Source of the DNA: Pseudoroseomonas cervicalis
Lineage (GTDB): Bacteria; Pseudomonadota; Alphaproteobacteria; Acetobacterales; Acetobacteraceae
Length of the DNA stretch: 64,000 bases
Direction: 5' to 3'
NCBI RefSeq assembly: GCF_030818485.1
Contig: NZ_JAUTAJ010000004.1
Span: 2,508,501 to 2,572,500, forward strand
Shown: positions 45,655 to 56,435 of the stretch, one piece after another
Numbering within the stretch: position 1 is the stretch's first letter
How the letters are laid out: each line of letters opens with the position of its first letter
Translations under genes and position numbers: made by a program
Notes under the pieces: generated by a model
What the model was told of the DNA's origin: nothing
Databases searched by the model: none
What the model saw: only the letters and a program-made list of their open reading frames with translations

Positions 45655-48600
45655 ATGAGCGAGACCCTCTCCCCCCGCGCCGCGGCGCAGGCGGCGCAGC
45701 GGCGGGCGTCCGATCCGCGCGCCTCGGCCTGGGTCGGCGCCTCGGCGGGCTCCGGCAAGACGAAGGTGCTGACCGACCGGGTGCTGCGGCTGCTGCTGCG
45801 CCCCGGCGCCAAGCCCGGCCGCATCCTGTGCCTGACCTTCACCAAGGCGGCGGCGGCGGAGATGGCCACGCGTCTGGCGAAGCGCCTCGGCGAATGGGCG
45901 GTGGCCGAGGATGCGGCGCTCACCGAAAGCCTGCTGTCGCTGACGGGCGAGAAGCCGGATGCCGCGCTGCGCCGCCGCGCGCGCGGGCTGTTCGCCGAGG
46001 TGCTGGAGCAGCCCGGCGGCATGCGCATCTCGACCATCCATTCCTTCTGCCAGTCGCTGCTGCGCGGCTTCCCGCTGGAGGCTGGGCTGCCGCCGCAATT
46101 CGCGCTGATCGAGGAGGCGGATGCCGCCGAGATGCTGGCGGAATCGCGCGAGCTGGCGCTGGCCTCGGGACAATTGCCGCAGGCGGCGATCGAGGCGATG
46201 GCCGGGCTCGGCTCGCCGGAGGATTTCGCGCAGACGCTGCAGAGCCTGGTGAAGGAGCGCGAGCGGCTGGGCGCCGCCATCGCGCAGGCCGGCGGCATCA
46301 GGGGCTGCGACTCGGTGCTGCGCCGGCGCCTCGGCCTGCCGCGCGAGGGCGGCGAAGGCGAGGCGCTGCTGGCCATGGCGAGCGCCGTGGACAGCGAGAT
46401 GGTGCGCGCCGCCGCGCTGCTGCGGCAGAGCGGCAACGCCAATGACCGCGACCGCGGCGCGGTGATGAAGGCGTGGATCGACCTCTCCCACGCCGCGCGC
46501 GCCGCGCGCTGGGAGGAATGGTGCAGCATCTTCCTGACCGCCGAGGGCAGCCCGCGCAAATCGCTCGGCACCAAGGGCGGGCTGAAGGAGCGGCATGAGG
46601 AGGTACAGGCGCTGATGGCCGCCGAGGCCGAGCGCATCCATGCCTTCGAGGAGGAGCGCAAGGCCTGGCGGCTGCATGCCGCGTCGCTGGCGCTGCTGGC
46701 GCTGGCCCAGCCGGTGCTGGAGGCCTACACGGCGCGCAAGGCGCGGCAGGGCGCGGTCGATTTCGACGATCTGATCCAGGCGGCGCGCGGGCTGCTGCAC
46801 GATCCGGGCAGCGCCTGGGTGCTGTACAAGCTGGATGGCGGGCTGGACCATCTGCTGCTGGACGAGGCGCAGGACAGCAACCCGCATCAATGGGAGATCG
46901 CGGCGCGGCTGGCGGAGGAGTTCTTCGCCGGGCTCGGCACGCGCGAGCCGGAGAGCATCCGCAGCATCTTCGCCGTCGGTGACGAGAAGCAATCGATCTA
47001 CGGCTTCCAGGGCGCGGACGCCGCCGGCTTCGCCCGGTGGGAGCGGCATTTCGAGGGCGCGGTGACGGCGGCGGGGTCGGAATTCGCCGCCGTGCCGCTC
47101 AACGTCTCCTTCCGCTCCACCGCGCCGGTGCTGGCGCTGGTCGATGCGGTCTTCGCCGACGGGCCCGCGCGGCGCGGCGTGGTGGCGGAGGGCAGCGTGC
47201 TGACCCACCGCGCCGACCGCGAGGGCCAGGCCGGCATGGTCGAGATCTGGCCGATGCTGACCAGGCCCGACAGCGCCGCGCTGCAGCCCTGGGAGGTGCC
47301 GGAGGAGCCGGTGGCCGAGGATGATGCCGAGGCGCTGATGGCCGAGAGCCTGGCCGCGCGCATCGCCCAGATGGTGCGGGAGGAGCGGCTGCCGGCACGC
47401 GGCGACCGGCCGATCCGCCCCGGCGACATCCTGGTGCTGCTGCGCCGGCGCACCGGCTTCTCCAACCTACTGGTGCGGGCGCTGAAGGCGCGCGGCGTGG
47501 CGGTGGGCGGCGTCGACCGCATGCAGCTGATCGAGCAGATCGCGGTGCAGGACCTGCTCGCCTTGTGCGACGTGCTGCTGCTGCCGGAGGACGATCTGCA
47601 ACTGGCCGCCGTGCTGAAGAGCCCGCTCTGCAATGTCTCGGAGACCGAGCTGTGCGAACTGGCGCGGGCGCGCACCCAGCCGCTGTGGTGGCGGCTGCTG
47701 GAGATGCGCGGCAGCGACAGCAATGCCGGCCGCGCCGCCGAATGGCTGGCGGGGCTGGCCGACCGCGCCGACCTCGCCACACCGCACACCATCCTGGCCG
47801 AGGTGCTGGGCGAGCATGGCGGGCGGGCGCGCATCCTGGAACGCCTCGGCCCCGACGCGGCCGACCCGCTGGACGAGATGCTGAACGCCGCGCTGACCTA
47901 TGAGCAGCGCCACCCGCCCAGCCTGCAGGGCTTCGTGCAATGGCTGCGCCGCGGCGGCGCCGAGGTGCGGCGCGAGGCGGAATCGGGCGCCGATGCGGTG
48001 CGGCTGATGACGGCGCATGGCGCCAAGGGCTTGCAGGCGCCGGTCGTCATCATCCCCGATGTCGGCAGCGGGCGGGGCGAGAAGCCGCTGCGCTGGGAGG
48101 AATCGGCGCCGCCCCTGCCCTTCTGGGCGCCGCGCAGCCGCAAGGATTTCTTCGCCCCCGCCTGGACCAAATTGATGGACGCCGAGACGGCGGCGCGCGA
48201 GGCGGAGGAGAACCGGCTGCTCTATGTCGCGCTGACGCGGGCCGAGGACCGGCTGCTGGTCTGCGCCTGGGGCACGCCGAAGGAAGGCAGCTGGTACGAC
48301 CTCGTCTCCCAGGGCATCGGCCGGCTGGAGGGCGCTGAAGAAATTCCCTTCGAGCCGGCGCGCTTCGGCGCCCCGCCCTCGGCCAGCTTCGCCGGCCCGC
48401 TGCGCCGCTATGCCACCGCGCAAACCGCGCCGCCGCGCGCCGAGCCCGCCGCCGCCGGTGCGGCGGAGGCCGCCGCGCTGCCCGCCTGGCTCGGCCGCGC
48501 CGCCGATCCGGAGAGCGTGGCGCTGACCCTCTCCCCCTCCGCACTGCCGGGGGAGGAGGAGACGCCCACCGCCGCGCCGCATGGCCGCGCCGACCCGACC

Positions 48601-49104
48601 GGCGAGCGCTTCCGCCGTGGCCGGCTGATCCACGCCCTGTTGCAGCATCTGCCGGAGCATCCCGCCGCCGAGCGCCGCGCTTTGGCCGAGCGCTTCCTGG
48701 CCCGCCCCGGCCATGGGCTGAGCGAGGCCGACCGCACTGCCACGCTGGAGGAGGTGCTGCGCCTGCTGGAGCATCCGGCGCTGGTGGCGGCCTTCGGCCC
48801 CGGCAGCCTGGCGGAGGCGCCGATCGCCGGCTCGGTGAACGGGCAGCGCCTGGCCGGCCAGGTGGACCGCATGCTGATCACGCCCGAGCGGGTGCTGATC
48901 CTCGACTACAAGACCAACCGCCCGCCGCCGACCGAGGCGAAGGACGTGCCGACGCTGTATCTGCGGCAGATGGCGGCCTATCGCGCGCTGCTGCGGCAGA
49001 TCTTCCCGGGGCGGGAGGTACAGTGCTGGCTGGTCTGGACCTGGTCGGCGCTGGCGATGGAACTGCCGCAGGCGGCACTGGACCGGCACGAGCCAAGTTA
49101 TTGA
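45655..49104 (+). CDS. addA: Double-strand break repair helicase-nuclease AddA
   Basis: The 1149-residue subunit has the Walker A motif GASAGSGKT (28-36), TFTKAAAAEMATRL, helicase motif II LLLDEAQDSNP, VGDEKQSIYGFQGA, NVSFRS and RLMTAHGAKGL, and a C-terminal RecB-type nuclease (GQVDRML, ILDYKTN). It unwinds and cuts double-strand ends with AddB. Start fixed by GGAG eight bases upstream of ATG 45655. Confidence 0.95.
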   Translation: MSETLSPRAAAQAAQRRASDPRASAWVGASAGSGKTKVLTDRVLRLLLRPGAKPGRILCLTFTKAAAAEMATRLAKRLGEWAVAEDAALTESLLSLTGEKPDAALRRRARGLFAEVLEQPGGMRISTIHSFCQSLLRGFPLEAGLPPQFALIEEADAAEMLAESRELALASGQLPQAAIEAMAGLGSPEDFAQTLQSLVKERERLGAAIAQAGGIRGCDSVLRRRLGLPREGGEGEALLAMASAVDSEMVRAAALLRQSGNANDRDRGAVMKAWIDLSHAARAARWEEWCSIFLTAEGSPRKSLGTKGGLKERHEEVQALMAAEAERIHAFEEERKAWRLHAASLALLALAQPVLEAYTARKARQGAVDFDDLIQAARGLLHDPGSAWVLYKLDGGLDHLLLDEAQDSNPHQWEIAARLAEEFFAGLGTREPESIRSIFAVGDEKQSIYGFQGADAAGFARWERHFEGAVTAAGSEFAAVPLNVSFRSTAPVLALVDAVFADGPARRGVVAEGSVLTHRADREGQAGMVEIWPMLTRPDSAALQPWEVPEEPVAEDDAEALMAESLAARIAQMVREERLPARGDRPIRPGDILVLLRRRTGFSNLLVRALKARGVAVGGVDRMQLIEQIAVQDLLALCDVLLLPEDDLQLAAVLKSPLCNVSETELCELARARTQPLWWRLLEMRGSDSNAGRAAEWLAGLADRADLATPHTILAEVLGEHGGRARILERLGPDAADPLDEMLNAALTYEQRHPPSLQGFVQWLRRGGAEVRREAESGADAVRLMTAHGAKGLQAPVVIIPDVGSGRGEKPLRWEESAPPLPFWAPRSRKDFFAPAWTKLMDAETAAREAEENRLLYVALTRAEDRLLVCAWGTPKEGSWYDLVSQGIGRLEGAEEIPFEPARFGAPPSASFAGPLRRYATAQTAPPRAEPAAAGAAEAAALPAWLGRAADPESVALTLSPSALPGEEETPTAAPHGRADPTGERFRRGRLIHALLQHLPEHPAAERRALAERFLARPGHGLSEADRTATLEEVLRLLEHPALVAAFGPGSLAEAPIAGSVNGQRLAGQVDRMLITPERVLILDYKTNRPPPTEAKDVPTLYLRQMAAYRALLRQIFPGREVQCWLVWTWSALAMELPQAALDRHEPSY

Positions 49105-49111
49105 TTAAAAT

Positions 49112-49228
49112 CTTCTTTTTCTGAAGAAAAAGAAGCAAAAAGACTTTGTCAGCTTGGCGTCCCGCCTCAGGCCATCAGCGGGACGCCAACTGACAAAAGT
49201 TTTTTGGTTCTTTTTTTCAAAAAAGAAC
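49112..49228. terminator. Three-hairpin intergenic array, bidirectional terminator
   Basis: Three inverted repeats fill the gap between the convergent addA and udgX genes. A: CTTCTTTTTCT-GA-AGAAAAAGAAG, 49112-49135, perfect. B: arms 49144-49165 and 49178-49199 pair with one bulge on each side, sharing TTGGCGTCCCGC, and are followed by T-runs on both strands. C: GTTCTTTTTT-TC-AAAAAAGAAC, 49207-49228, perfect. B is a strong two-way terminator; A and C are unusual AT palindromes framing it. Confidence 0.85.
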
Positions 49229-49232
49229 GTCT

Positions 49233-49802
49233 TTAGCTGCCAAACACCCTGCCCTTCGCCAGCGCCAGATCCTGCACGAAGCGGCGATACTCCTCCTCCT
49301 GCAGCGCCGGGTCCGGCAGGCGCAGCAGGAAGCTCGGATGCACGGTCAGCAGCAGGGGGTGGTCATCGGGGCCGGAGAGGAACTGCCCGCGCAGCTTCAG
49401 CACACCGACCTTGCGCCCCAGCAGCCCCTGCGCCGCGGTGGCGCCCAGCGCCACGATCAGCCGGGGGGCGATGCGGTCCACCTCGCGCAGCAGGAAGGGG
49501 CGGTAGAGGGCGATGTCGCCGGTGTCGGGCTTCTGGTGGATGCGCCGGCTGCCGCGCTGGGTGAATTTGAAATGCTTCACGGCGTTGGTCAGGTAGCAGG
49601 CGGCGCGGTCCAGCCCGGCGGCCTGCAGGGCGCGGTCCAGCAGCCGCCCGGCGGGGCCGACAAAGGGCCGGCCCTGGCGGTCCTCCTCATCGCCCGGCTG
49701 TTCGCCCACCAGCATCAGGGGCGCCTGGGGCGGCCCCTCGCCCAGCACGGCGTTGCGGTCGGTGGCCCAGGATGCGGTGGGGGGCTGGGGTGTGTGGGAC
49801 AT
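49233..49802 (-). CDS. UdgX-type uracil-DNA glycosylase superfamily protein
   Basis: The 189-residue protein has GEQPGDEE (33-40), DRQGRPFVGPAG, YLTNAVKHFKF and RRIHQKP (86-92). The GEQPGD and RRIH motifs mark UdgX, a family related to family 4 enzymes. In Mycobacterium smegmatis UdgX, the corresponding His in KRRIH bonds covalently to the abasic site after uracil removal. Here that residue is His89. The start at ATG 49802 gives the family-length protein; upstream codons up to 49925 are unlikely. A second, ordinary family 4 enzyme is encoded at 14.1 kb. Confidence 0.88.
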   Translation of the reverse strand: MSHTPQPPTASWATDRNAVLGEGPPQAPLMLVGEQPGDEEDRQGRPFVGPAGRLLDRALQAAGLDRAACYLTNAVKHFKFTQRGSRRIHQKPDTGDIALYRPFLLREVDRIAPRLIVALGATAAQGLLGRKVGVLKLRGQFLSGPDDHPLLLTVHPSFLLRLPDPALQEEEYRRFVQDLALAKGRVFGS

Positions 49803-49947
49803 GGCGCCGAGGAGAACGGGGCGGATGGCGGAGAGTTCCAGCCGGACCCGGCTTTCGCCTTGCGTTCCAGGCTGGTAGAGAGGGCGACTTGTCTCGTTTC
49901 CGGGCGCGCTCGGCGTGCCCATCATCCGCGCGGGGGTTGCTCAAGCC

Positions 49948-51076
49948 ATGAAGTTCTCGGTGGACCGGGCGGTGCTGCTCAAGGCGCTCGCGCATGTGCA
50001 GAGCGTGGTGGAGCGGCGCAACACCATCCCCATCCTGGCCAATGTGATGCTGGCCGCGCAGGACGGCACGCTGACCCTGACCGCGACCGACATGGAAATC
50101 GCCATCGTCGAGGACGTGCCGGGTGTGACCGTCTCCCGCGCCGGGCGCACCACGGCGCCGGCGGCGACGCTGTATGAGATCGTCCGCAAGCTGCCGGACG
50201 GCGCCAAGGTCGAGCTGGACCATGCCGGCGGCGACGCGCCGCTGGCGCTGCGCGCCGGCCGCTTCGCCACCAGCCTGATGGTGCTGCCGGTGGAGGATTT
50301 CCCCTCGATGACCGAGGGCAAGCTGCCGCACGGCTTCCAGATCCCGCCCGCGCTGCTGCGCGAGCTGGTGGACCGCACCAAGTTCGCCATCTCCACCGAG
50401 GAGACGCGCTACTACCTGAACGGCATCTATCTGCACGCGACGGAAGTGGACGGGCAGAAGGTGCTGCGGGCGGTGGCGACCGATGGCCACCGCCTGGCCC
50501 GCGTCGAGGAGCCGCTGCCCGAAGGGGCGGAGGGCATGCCCGGCGTGATCGTGCCGCGCAAGACGGTGAACGAGATCCGCAAGCTGGCCGACGAGACCGG
50601 CGACGCGATCGAGGTGAAGCTGTCGGACACCAAGATCCGCTTCGCCTTCGGCAGTGTGCACCTGACCAGCAAGCTGATCGACGGCACCTTCCCCGAATAT
50701 GAGCGCGTCATCCCGCGCGGCAACGACAAGATCATGACGGTGGACAAGAAGGCCTTCGCCGACGCCGTCTCCCGCGTCGCCGCCATCTCCTCCGAGCGCT
50801 CGCGCCCGGTGAAGCTGAGCCTGAAGACCGACAGCCTGACGCTCACCGCCAGCAGCCCCGACCAGGGCCAGGCGGAGGAGGAGCTGGACAATGGCGCCGT
50901 CTCCTACGGCTCGGGCCCGATCGAGATCGGCTTCCAGGCGCGCTACCTCGCCGACATCACCGACCAGATCGCCGAGAAGGTGGAGTTCCGCTTCGCCGAT
51001 GGCTCCGCCCCCCACCGTCGTGGTGGATGCGGCGAAGCCCGAGGCGCTCTATGTGCTGATGCCGATGCGCGTCTGA
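49948..51076 (+). CDS. dnaN: DNA polymerase III beta clamp, with apparent +1 frameshift near the 3' end
   Basis: From ATG 49948 the frame encodes the sliding clamp that tethers DNA polymerase III: MKFSVDRAVLLKALAHVQSV, ATDGHRLARVE, KLIDGTFPEYERVIP. Up to FADGSAP (about 51008) it is normal. After the six-C run at 51008-51013 the original frame reads RRGGCGEARG, while the +1 frame gives the expected clamp C terminus TVVVDAAKPEALYVLMPMRV and stops at 51076. Deleting one C would restore a 375-residue protein. The gene is essential, so the extra base is either a sequence error, or is bypassed by ribosomal or polymerase slippage. Uncorrected, the frame runs on into the next gene to 51450. Confidence 0.9.
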
Positions 51077-51450
51077 TGGCGGGCGCCGCCACGCTGCGCG
51101 GCCCCCGGGCGCTGGCCGTGCTGGTGGCGCTGGCCCTGGCGGGGGGCGAGATCGCCCGCCGCCTGGTCTCGCCGGGGGGCCTCTTCCCCGGCTTCATCCC
51201 GCTGGCGCTGGATGAGTTCGCCATCGCGGCCGGCCTGCTCTGGGCCGCCTGGCGCGGCCGGCCGGCGCTGCTGCTGGCCGCCTGGATGGCCTGCGCCGGC
51301 CTGGTGCTGGGGCTGCTGGCGGCCAATGCGGCGCCGCTGCTGGGCGGCGCGCCGAAGCCCGGGGCGCTGGGCTATACCCTCTCCCTCTCCGCCCTGCTGG
51401 CCGTCTCGGCCTGGGCCGGCTGGCGCAGCGGCGGCGCGCTGCGCGGCTGA
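51076..51450 (+). CDS. Small hydrophobic membrane protein
   Basis: The ATG overlaps the corrected dnaN stop (TGATG). The 124-residue product has about four membrane helices, including ALAVLVALALAGGEIA and LLLAAWMACAGLVLGLLAA, with a polar break around LLGGAPKPGALGY. No family recognised. Because of the frameshift in dnaN, this frame is also read through from dnaN in the given sequence; the overlap suggests that it is normally translated by coupling. Confidence 0.6.
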   Translation: MAGAATLRGPRALAVLVALALAGGEIARRLVSPGGLFPGFIPLALDEFAIAAGLLWAAWRGRPALLLAAWMACAGLVLGLLAANAAPLLGGAPKPGALGYTLSLSALLAVSAWAGWRSGGALRG

Positions 51451-51747
51451 GCCGCCGCGGGCCTTCCCAACGGCCCCGTCCCCCCGGCACCCTCCCGCCG
51501 GCACCGCCCAACGGCACCGGCTGGCCTGCGCCGTTCCTCTGGGGACGGCCTCCCGGCTCCGGCGGCCTGCCTCTCCTCAGGGCTGCCAGGGTCTGCCGGC
51601 AGCTGCCAGCCGCGACCGCAGCGAGGTTCCGTGCCTCACGCAACACGAATGCGCGATGAAGAAAACCGGTCCACCGTCTTCGTTAAGGAAGCGCGATAGG
51701 TTCGGCTGCGCCATTACGCTCCCGCGCCTTGGGCATTCCCTGGAGGC

Positions 51748-53442
51748 GTGAGCGCGATGTCCTGGATTTCCGCCCTGCTGAACCAATCCCCCGAAATCGC
51801 CCTCTTCCTGTCCCTGGCCCTCGGCTACTGGGTCGGCCGGTTCCAGTTCGGCAAGTTCCAGCTCGGCGGGGTGGCGGGCTCGCTGCTGGCCGCGGTGCTG
51901 ATCAGCCAGCTCGGCATCCAGATCGACAATGGCGTGAAGGCGGTGCTCTTCGCGCTGTTCATCTATGCGGTCGGCTTCGAGAGCGGGCCGCAATTCTTCC
52001 GCTCCCTCGGCCGGCAATCGATCCGCGAGATCGTCATGGCGCTGGTGCTGGCCATCAGCGGCCTGGCCACCGTCGTGGTGCTGGCGCGGATGTTCGGGCT
52101 GGACAAGGGCCTGGCCGCCGGCATCGCCGCCGGCGGGCTGACGCAATCGGCGATCATCGGCACCGCCAGCGCCGCCATCGGCAAGCTCGGCCTGCCGCTG
52201 GAGGAGGTGCAGCGCCTGCAGGGCAATGTCGCGGTGGGCTATGCCGTGACCTACATCTTCGGCTCGCTCGGCGCGATCCTGGTCTGCGTCAACCTGCTGC
52301 CCTGGGTGACCGGCCGCAGCATCCGCGACGACGCGCTGAAGGCCGAGGCGGCGCTGCTGGCCGGGGCGAAGGTCTATGGCCCGGGCGAGCAGCCCGCCGC
52401 CCCCGACCTGGTGGGCCGCCTGTTCCGCGTCGACCAGGCCGCCGGCAGCACCGTGGCCGAGCTGGAGGCAAGGGCCGGCGCGCCGGTCTCGGTCGAGCGC
52501 ATCAAGCGCGCCGGCGCCATGCTGGGCGTCGAGCCGCAGACGGCGCTGGAGCGCGACGATGTCGTGCTGCTGGTCGGCCGCCGCGCCGGGCTGGTCGATT
52601 TGGCGCCGGCCATCGGGCCGGAGCTGCAATCCTCCGAGGGCATGGACGTCATCACCCTGACGCGGGATGTGGCGGTGACCAACCCCGCCCTGGTCGGCCG
52701 CACCGTCGCCGAGATCCGCAGCTCGGTGGCGCCGACGATGCGGCATGGCGTGTTCCTGGTGGCGCTGCGCCGCGGCGGCCAGCCGGTGCCGCTCGGCCCG
52801 ACGACCCGGGTGGAGAGCGGCGATGTCGTCACCCTCTACGGCGCCGACAGCGATGTGCAGCGCGCGGCGAAGGCGGCCGGCACCACCATCGTGCCCTCCG
52901 ACAAGACCGATTTCGTCTTCCACGGCCTCGGCCTCGCCCTCGGCCTGCTGGTCGGGCTGGCGGTGGTGCGGGTGGCCGATGTGCCGCTGACGCTCGGCAG
53001 CGGCGGCGGCGCGCTGCTCTCCGGCCTGCTGTTCGGCTGGTATCGCGGCCGCAACCTGGCCATCGGCAACATGCCGACCGGCGCCTCCACCCTGCTGCGC
53101 GATCTCGGCCTGGCCGGCTTCGTGGCGGTGGTCGGGCTGCAATCGGGGCAGCAGGCGGTCAGCACGGTGATGCAGCAGGGGCTGACCATCTTCCTGCTCG
53201 GCATCATCGTCACGGTGCTGCCGCTGCTGATCACCATGGCGGTCGGCCGCTACCTGCTGCGCTACGACAACACGGCGATCTTCGCCGGCGCGCTGTCCGG
53301 CTCGCGCTCCGCCAACCCGGCCTTCGGCGAGATCCTGGACAAGGCCGGCAACTCGATCCCCACCGCGTCCTTCGCCATCACCTACGCGCTGGCGAATGTC
53401 TTCCTCACGCTGCTCGGGCCACTCATCGTGGCCCTGGCATGA
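51748..53442 (+). CDS. aspT: Aspartate:alanine antiporter
   Basis: The 564-residue carrier has two blocks of membrane helices (about 8-190 and 390-560) around a soluble centre of two TrkA-C-like domains, as in AspT. It opens with FLSLALGYWVGRFQFGKFQLG and has GGLTQSAIIGTA and ALSGSRSANPAFGE motifs, duplicated pore segments. AspT swaps extracellular L-aspartate for cytoplasmic L-alanine. The next gene encodes the matching decarboxylase. A GTG at 51748 and an ATG at 51757 are both possible starts. Confidence 0.9.
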   Translation: MSAMSWISALLNQSPEIALFLSLALGYWVGRFQFGKFQLGGVAGSLLAAVLISQLGIQIDNGVKAVLFALFIYAVGFESGPQFFRSLGRQSIREIVMALVLAISGLATVVVLARMFGLDKGLAAGIAAGGLTQSAIIGTASAAIGKLGLPLEEVQRLQGNVAVGYAVTYIFGSLGAILVCVNLLPWVTGRSIRDDALKAEAALLAGAKVYGPGEQPAAPDLVGRLFRVDQAAGSTVAELEARAGAPVSVERIKRAGAMLGVEPQTALERDDVVLLVGRRAGLVDLAPAIGPELQSSEGMDVITLTRDVAVTNPALVGRTVAEIRSSVAPTMRHGVFLVALRRGGQPVPLGPTTRVESGDVVTLYGADSDVQRAAKAAGTTIVPSDKTDFVFHGLGLALGLLVGLAVVRVADVPLTLGSGGGALLSGLLFGWYRGRNLAIGNMPTGASTLLRDLGLAGFVAVVGLQSGQQAVSTVMQQGLTIFLLGIIVTVLPLLITMAVGRYLLRYDNTAIFAGALSGSRSANPAFGEILDKAGNSIPTASFAITYALANVFLTLLGPLIVALA

Positions 53443-55110
<1,668 letters not shown>

Positions 55111-55258
55111 GCGGCCGCGCCCGCCCCGGGGGTGCGGCTCGGCGCGCCGGGTCGCACCTCCTGCCGCCCGGAGCTGCCGCGGGCTCGCGCGGATGTCGCT
55201 GTCCCCGCCCCGCCGCGGCGGCGATGCTGCACGCCCCCGACCGGCGAGGACGGCCCCG

Positions 55259-55829
55259 ATGAGCGAGTCGCTGCTGCTGCCCTACCGCGCCATGGCGCGC
55301 AACAATGGCTGGGCCAATCACCGCCTGCTGGCCGCCTGCCAGGGGCTGAGCCAGGCCGAGTTCACCGCGCCGCGCAGCGGCTTCTTCCCCAGCCTGCGCG
55401 CCACGCTGAACCACATCCTGATCATCGACCATTTCTACATCGATGCGATGGAGGGCGGCCGGCTTGGCCCCGCCGCCTGGGCCGAGCGCGAGCCCTGCGC
55501 GACGCCCGCCCGCCCTGCTGGCGGCGCAATCCGCCATGGACCGGCGGCTGATCGCGCTGGTCGAGGGGCTGGCGCCCGGCGAGCTGTCGCGCATCGTCAC
55601 CATCCATCGCGGCCAGCGCGACCAGAGGGAGCGGCTGGACCGGCTGCTGCTGCATCTGTTCCAGCACCAGATCCATCATCGCGGCCAGGCGCATGCGATG
55701 CTGAGCGGCACCGCCATCGCGCCGCCGCAACTCGACGAATTCTATGCCGGGGAGGAGGCGCCGCTGCGCGCGGCCGACTTCGCCGCGCTGGGCTGGCGGG
55801 AGGAGGAGATCTGGCCGGTGCGCGGCTGA
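55259..55829 (+). pseudogene. DinB-family metal-dependent protein, frameshifted
   Basis: The first part, from ATG 55259, encodes a DinB start (YRAMARNNGWANHRLL, LNHILIIDHFYIDAMEGG). The DinB second half (SAMDRRLIALVEGL, HLFQHQIHHRGQAHAM) continues in the +1 frame and stops at 55829. The shift lies in or near the C-rich tract at about 55504-55515 (CCCGCCCGCCC). One extra base would explain it; total length is 3n+1. The metal-binding His residues (LNHI, HQIHHRGQ) are otherwise intact. DinB-fold proteins include bacillithiol- and mycothiol-dependent transferases and DNA-damage proteins. Either a broken gene or a sequence error like that in dnaN. Confidence 0.75.
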
Positions 55830-55830
55830 G

Positions 55831-56373
55831 CTAGGCCGCCACCACCCGGTAGCGGCTCTGCACCAGGCCCGAGGGGAAGGCGCGCGTGCCGAGATGCGCC
55901 AGTGCGATATCGCCGCCGCCGGTCGGCCCGAAGAGCGGCCTGCCGGTGCCGAGCAGCACGGGGATGCGGGTGAGCACCAGATCCTCGATCAGCCCCTCGC
56001 GCAGGAAGGCCTGCACCACCTGCCCGCCATCGACATAGACGCGGCGCTTCCCCTCCGCCGCCAGCGCCTGCATGGCCTGGCGCGGCGCGAGATCGGCGAA
56101 GCGCACCCGGCCGGCCAGCGCCGGCGGCACCGGCGTTCCGGCCAGGCGGCGGGACAGCACCAGCACCGGCCGGTCATAGGGCCATTCGCCCATGGCGGAG
56201 ACCGCCTCAAAGCTGCCGCGCCCCATCACCAGCGCGTCGATGTCGCGGATGAAATCGTCATAGCCATGGTCCTCGGCCGGATCGTCGCGGCTGAGCAGCC
56301 AGGCGATGTCGCCATCCTCCCGCGCGATGAAGCCGTCCAGGCTGGTGGCGATGAAGACATGGCCGGTGATCAT
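55831..56373 (-). CDS. Dihydrofolate reductase-family protein (RibD C-terminal fold)
   Basis: The 180-residue protein begins HVFIATSLDGFIAREDGDIAW, as in the small DHFR/RibD-C family, and has ALVMGRGSFEAV and VYVDGGQVVQAFLREGL. Likely an NADPH-dependent reductase of unknown substrate; true dihydrofolate reductase is unlikely because the family is divergent. It ends one base from the DinB stop, in convergence. Confidence 0.85.
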   Translation of the reverse strand: MITGHVFIATSLDGFIAREDGDIAWLLSRDDPAEDHGYDDFIRDIDALVMGRGSFEAVSAMGEWPYDRPVLVLSRRLAGTPVPPALAGRVRFADLAPRQAMQALAAEGKRRVYVDGGQVVQAFLREGLIEDLVLTRIPVLLGTGRPLFGPTGGGDIALAHLGTRAFPSGLVQSRYRVVAA

Positions 56374-56435
56374 GATGCCCCTCCCTCCCCTCTCCCCCGG
56401 GGATGCGCGCCCGCCCGCCCGGGCCTGCCGGCGCG

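Noticed and set aside
42487..47208. A 1573-codon open frame on the minus strand
   Set aside because: It runs antisense to addB and addA, has no recognisable domain and is rich in Arg, Gln, Ala and His, typical of shadow frames in GC-rich DNA. Both sense genes have clear motifs.
49948..51450. A genuine DnaN-membrane protein fusion
   Set aside because: The natural clamp C terminus exists in the +1 frame and ends on a stop that overlaps the next ATG. A one-base indel is a far simpler explanation.
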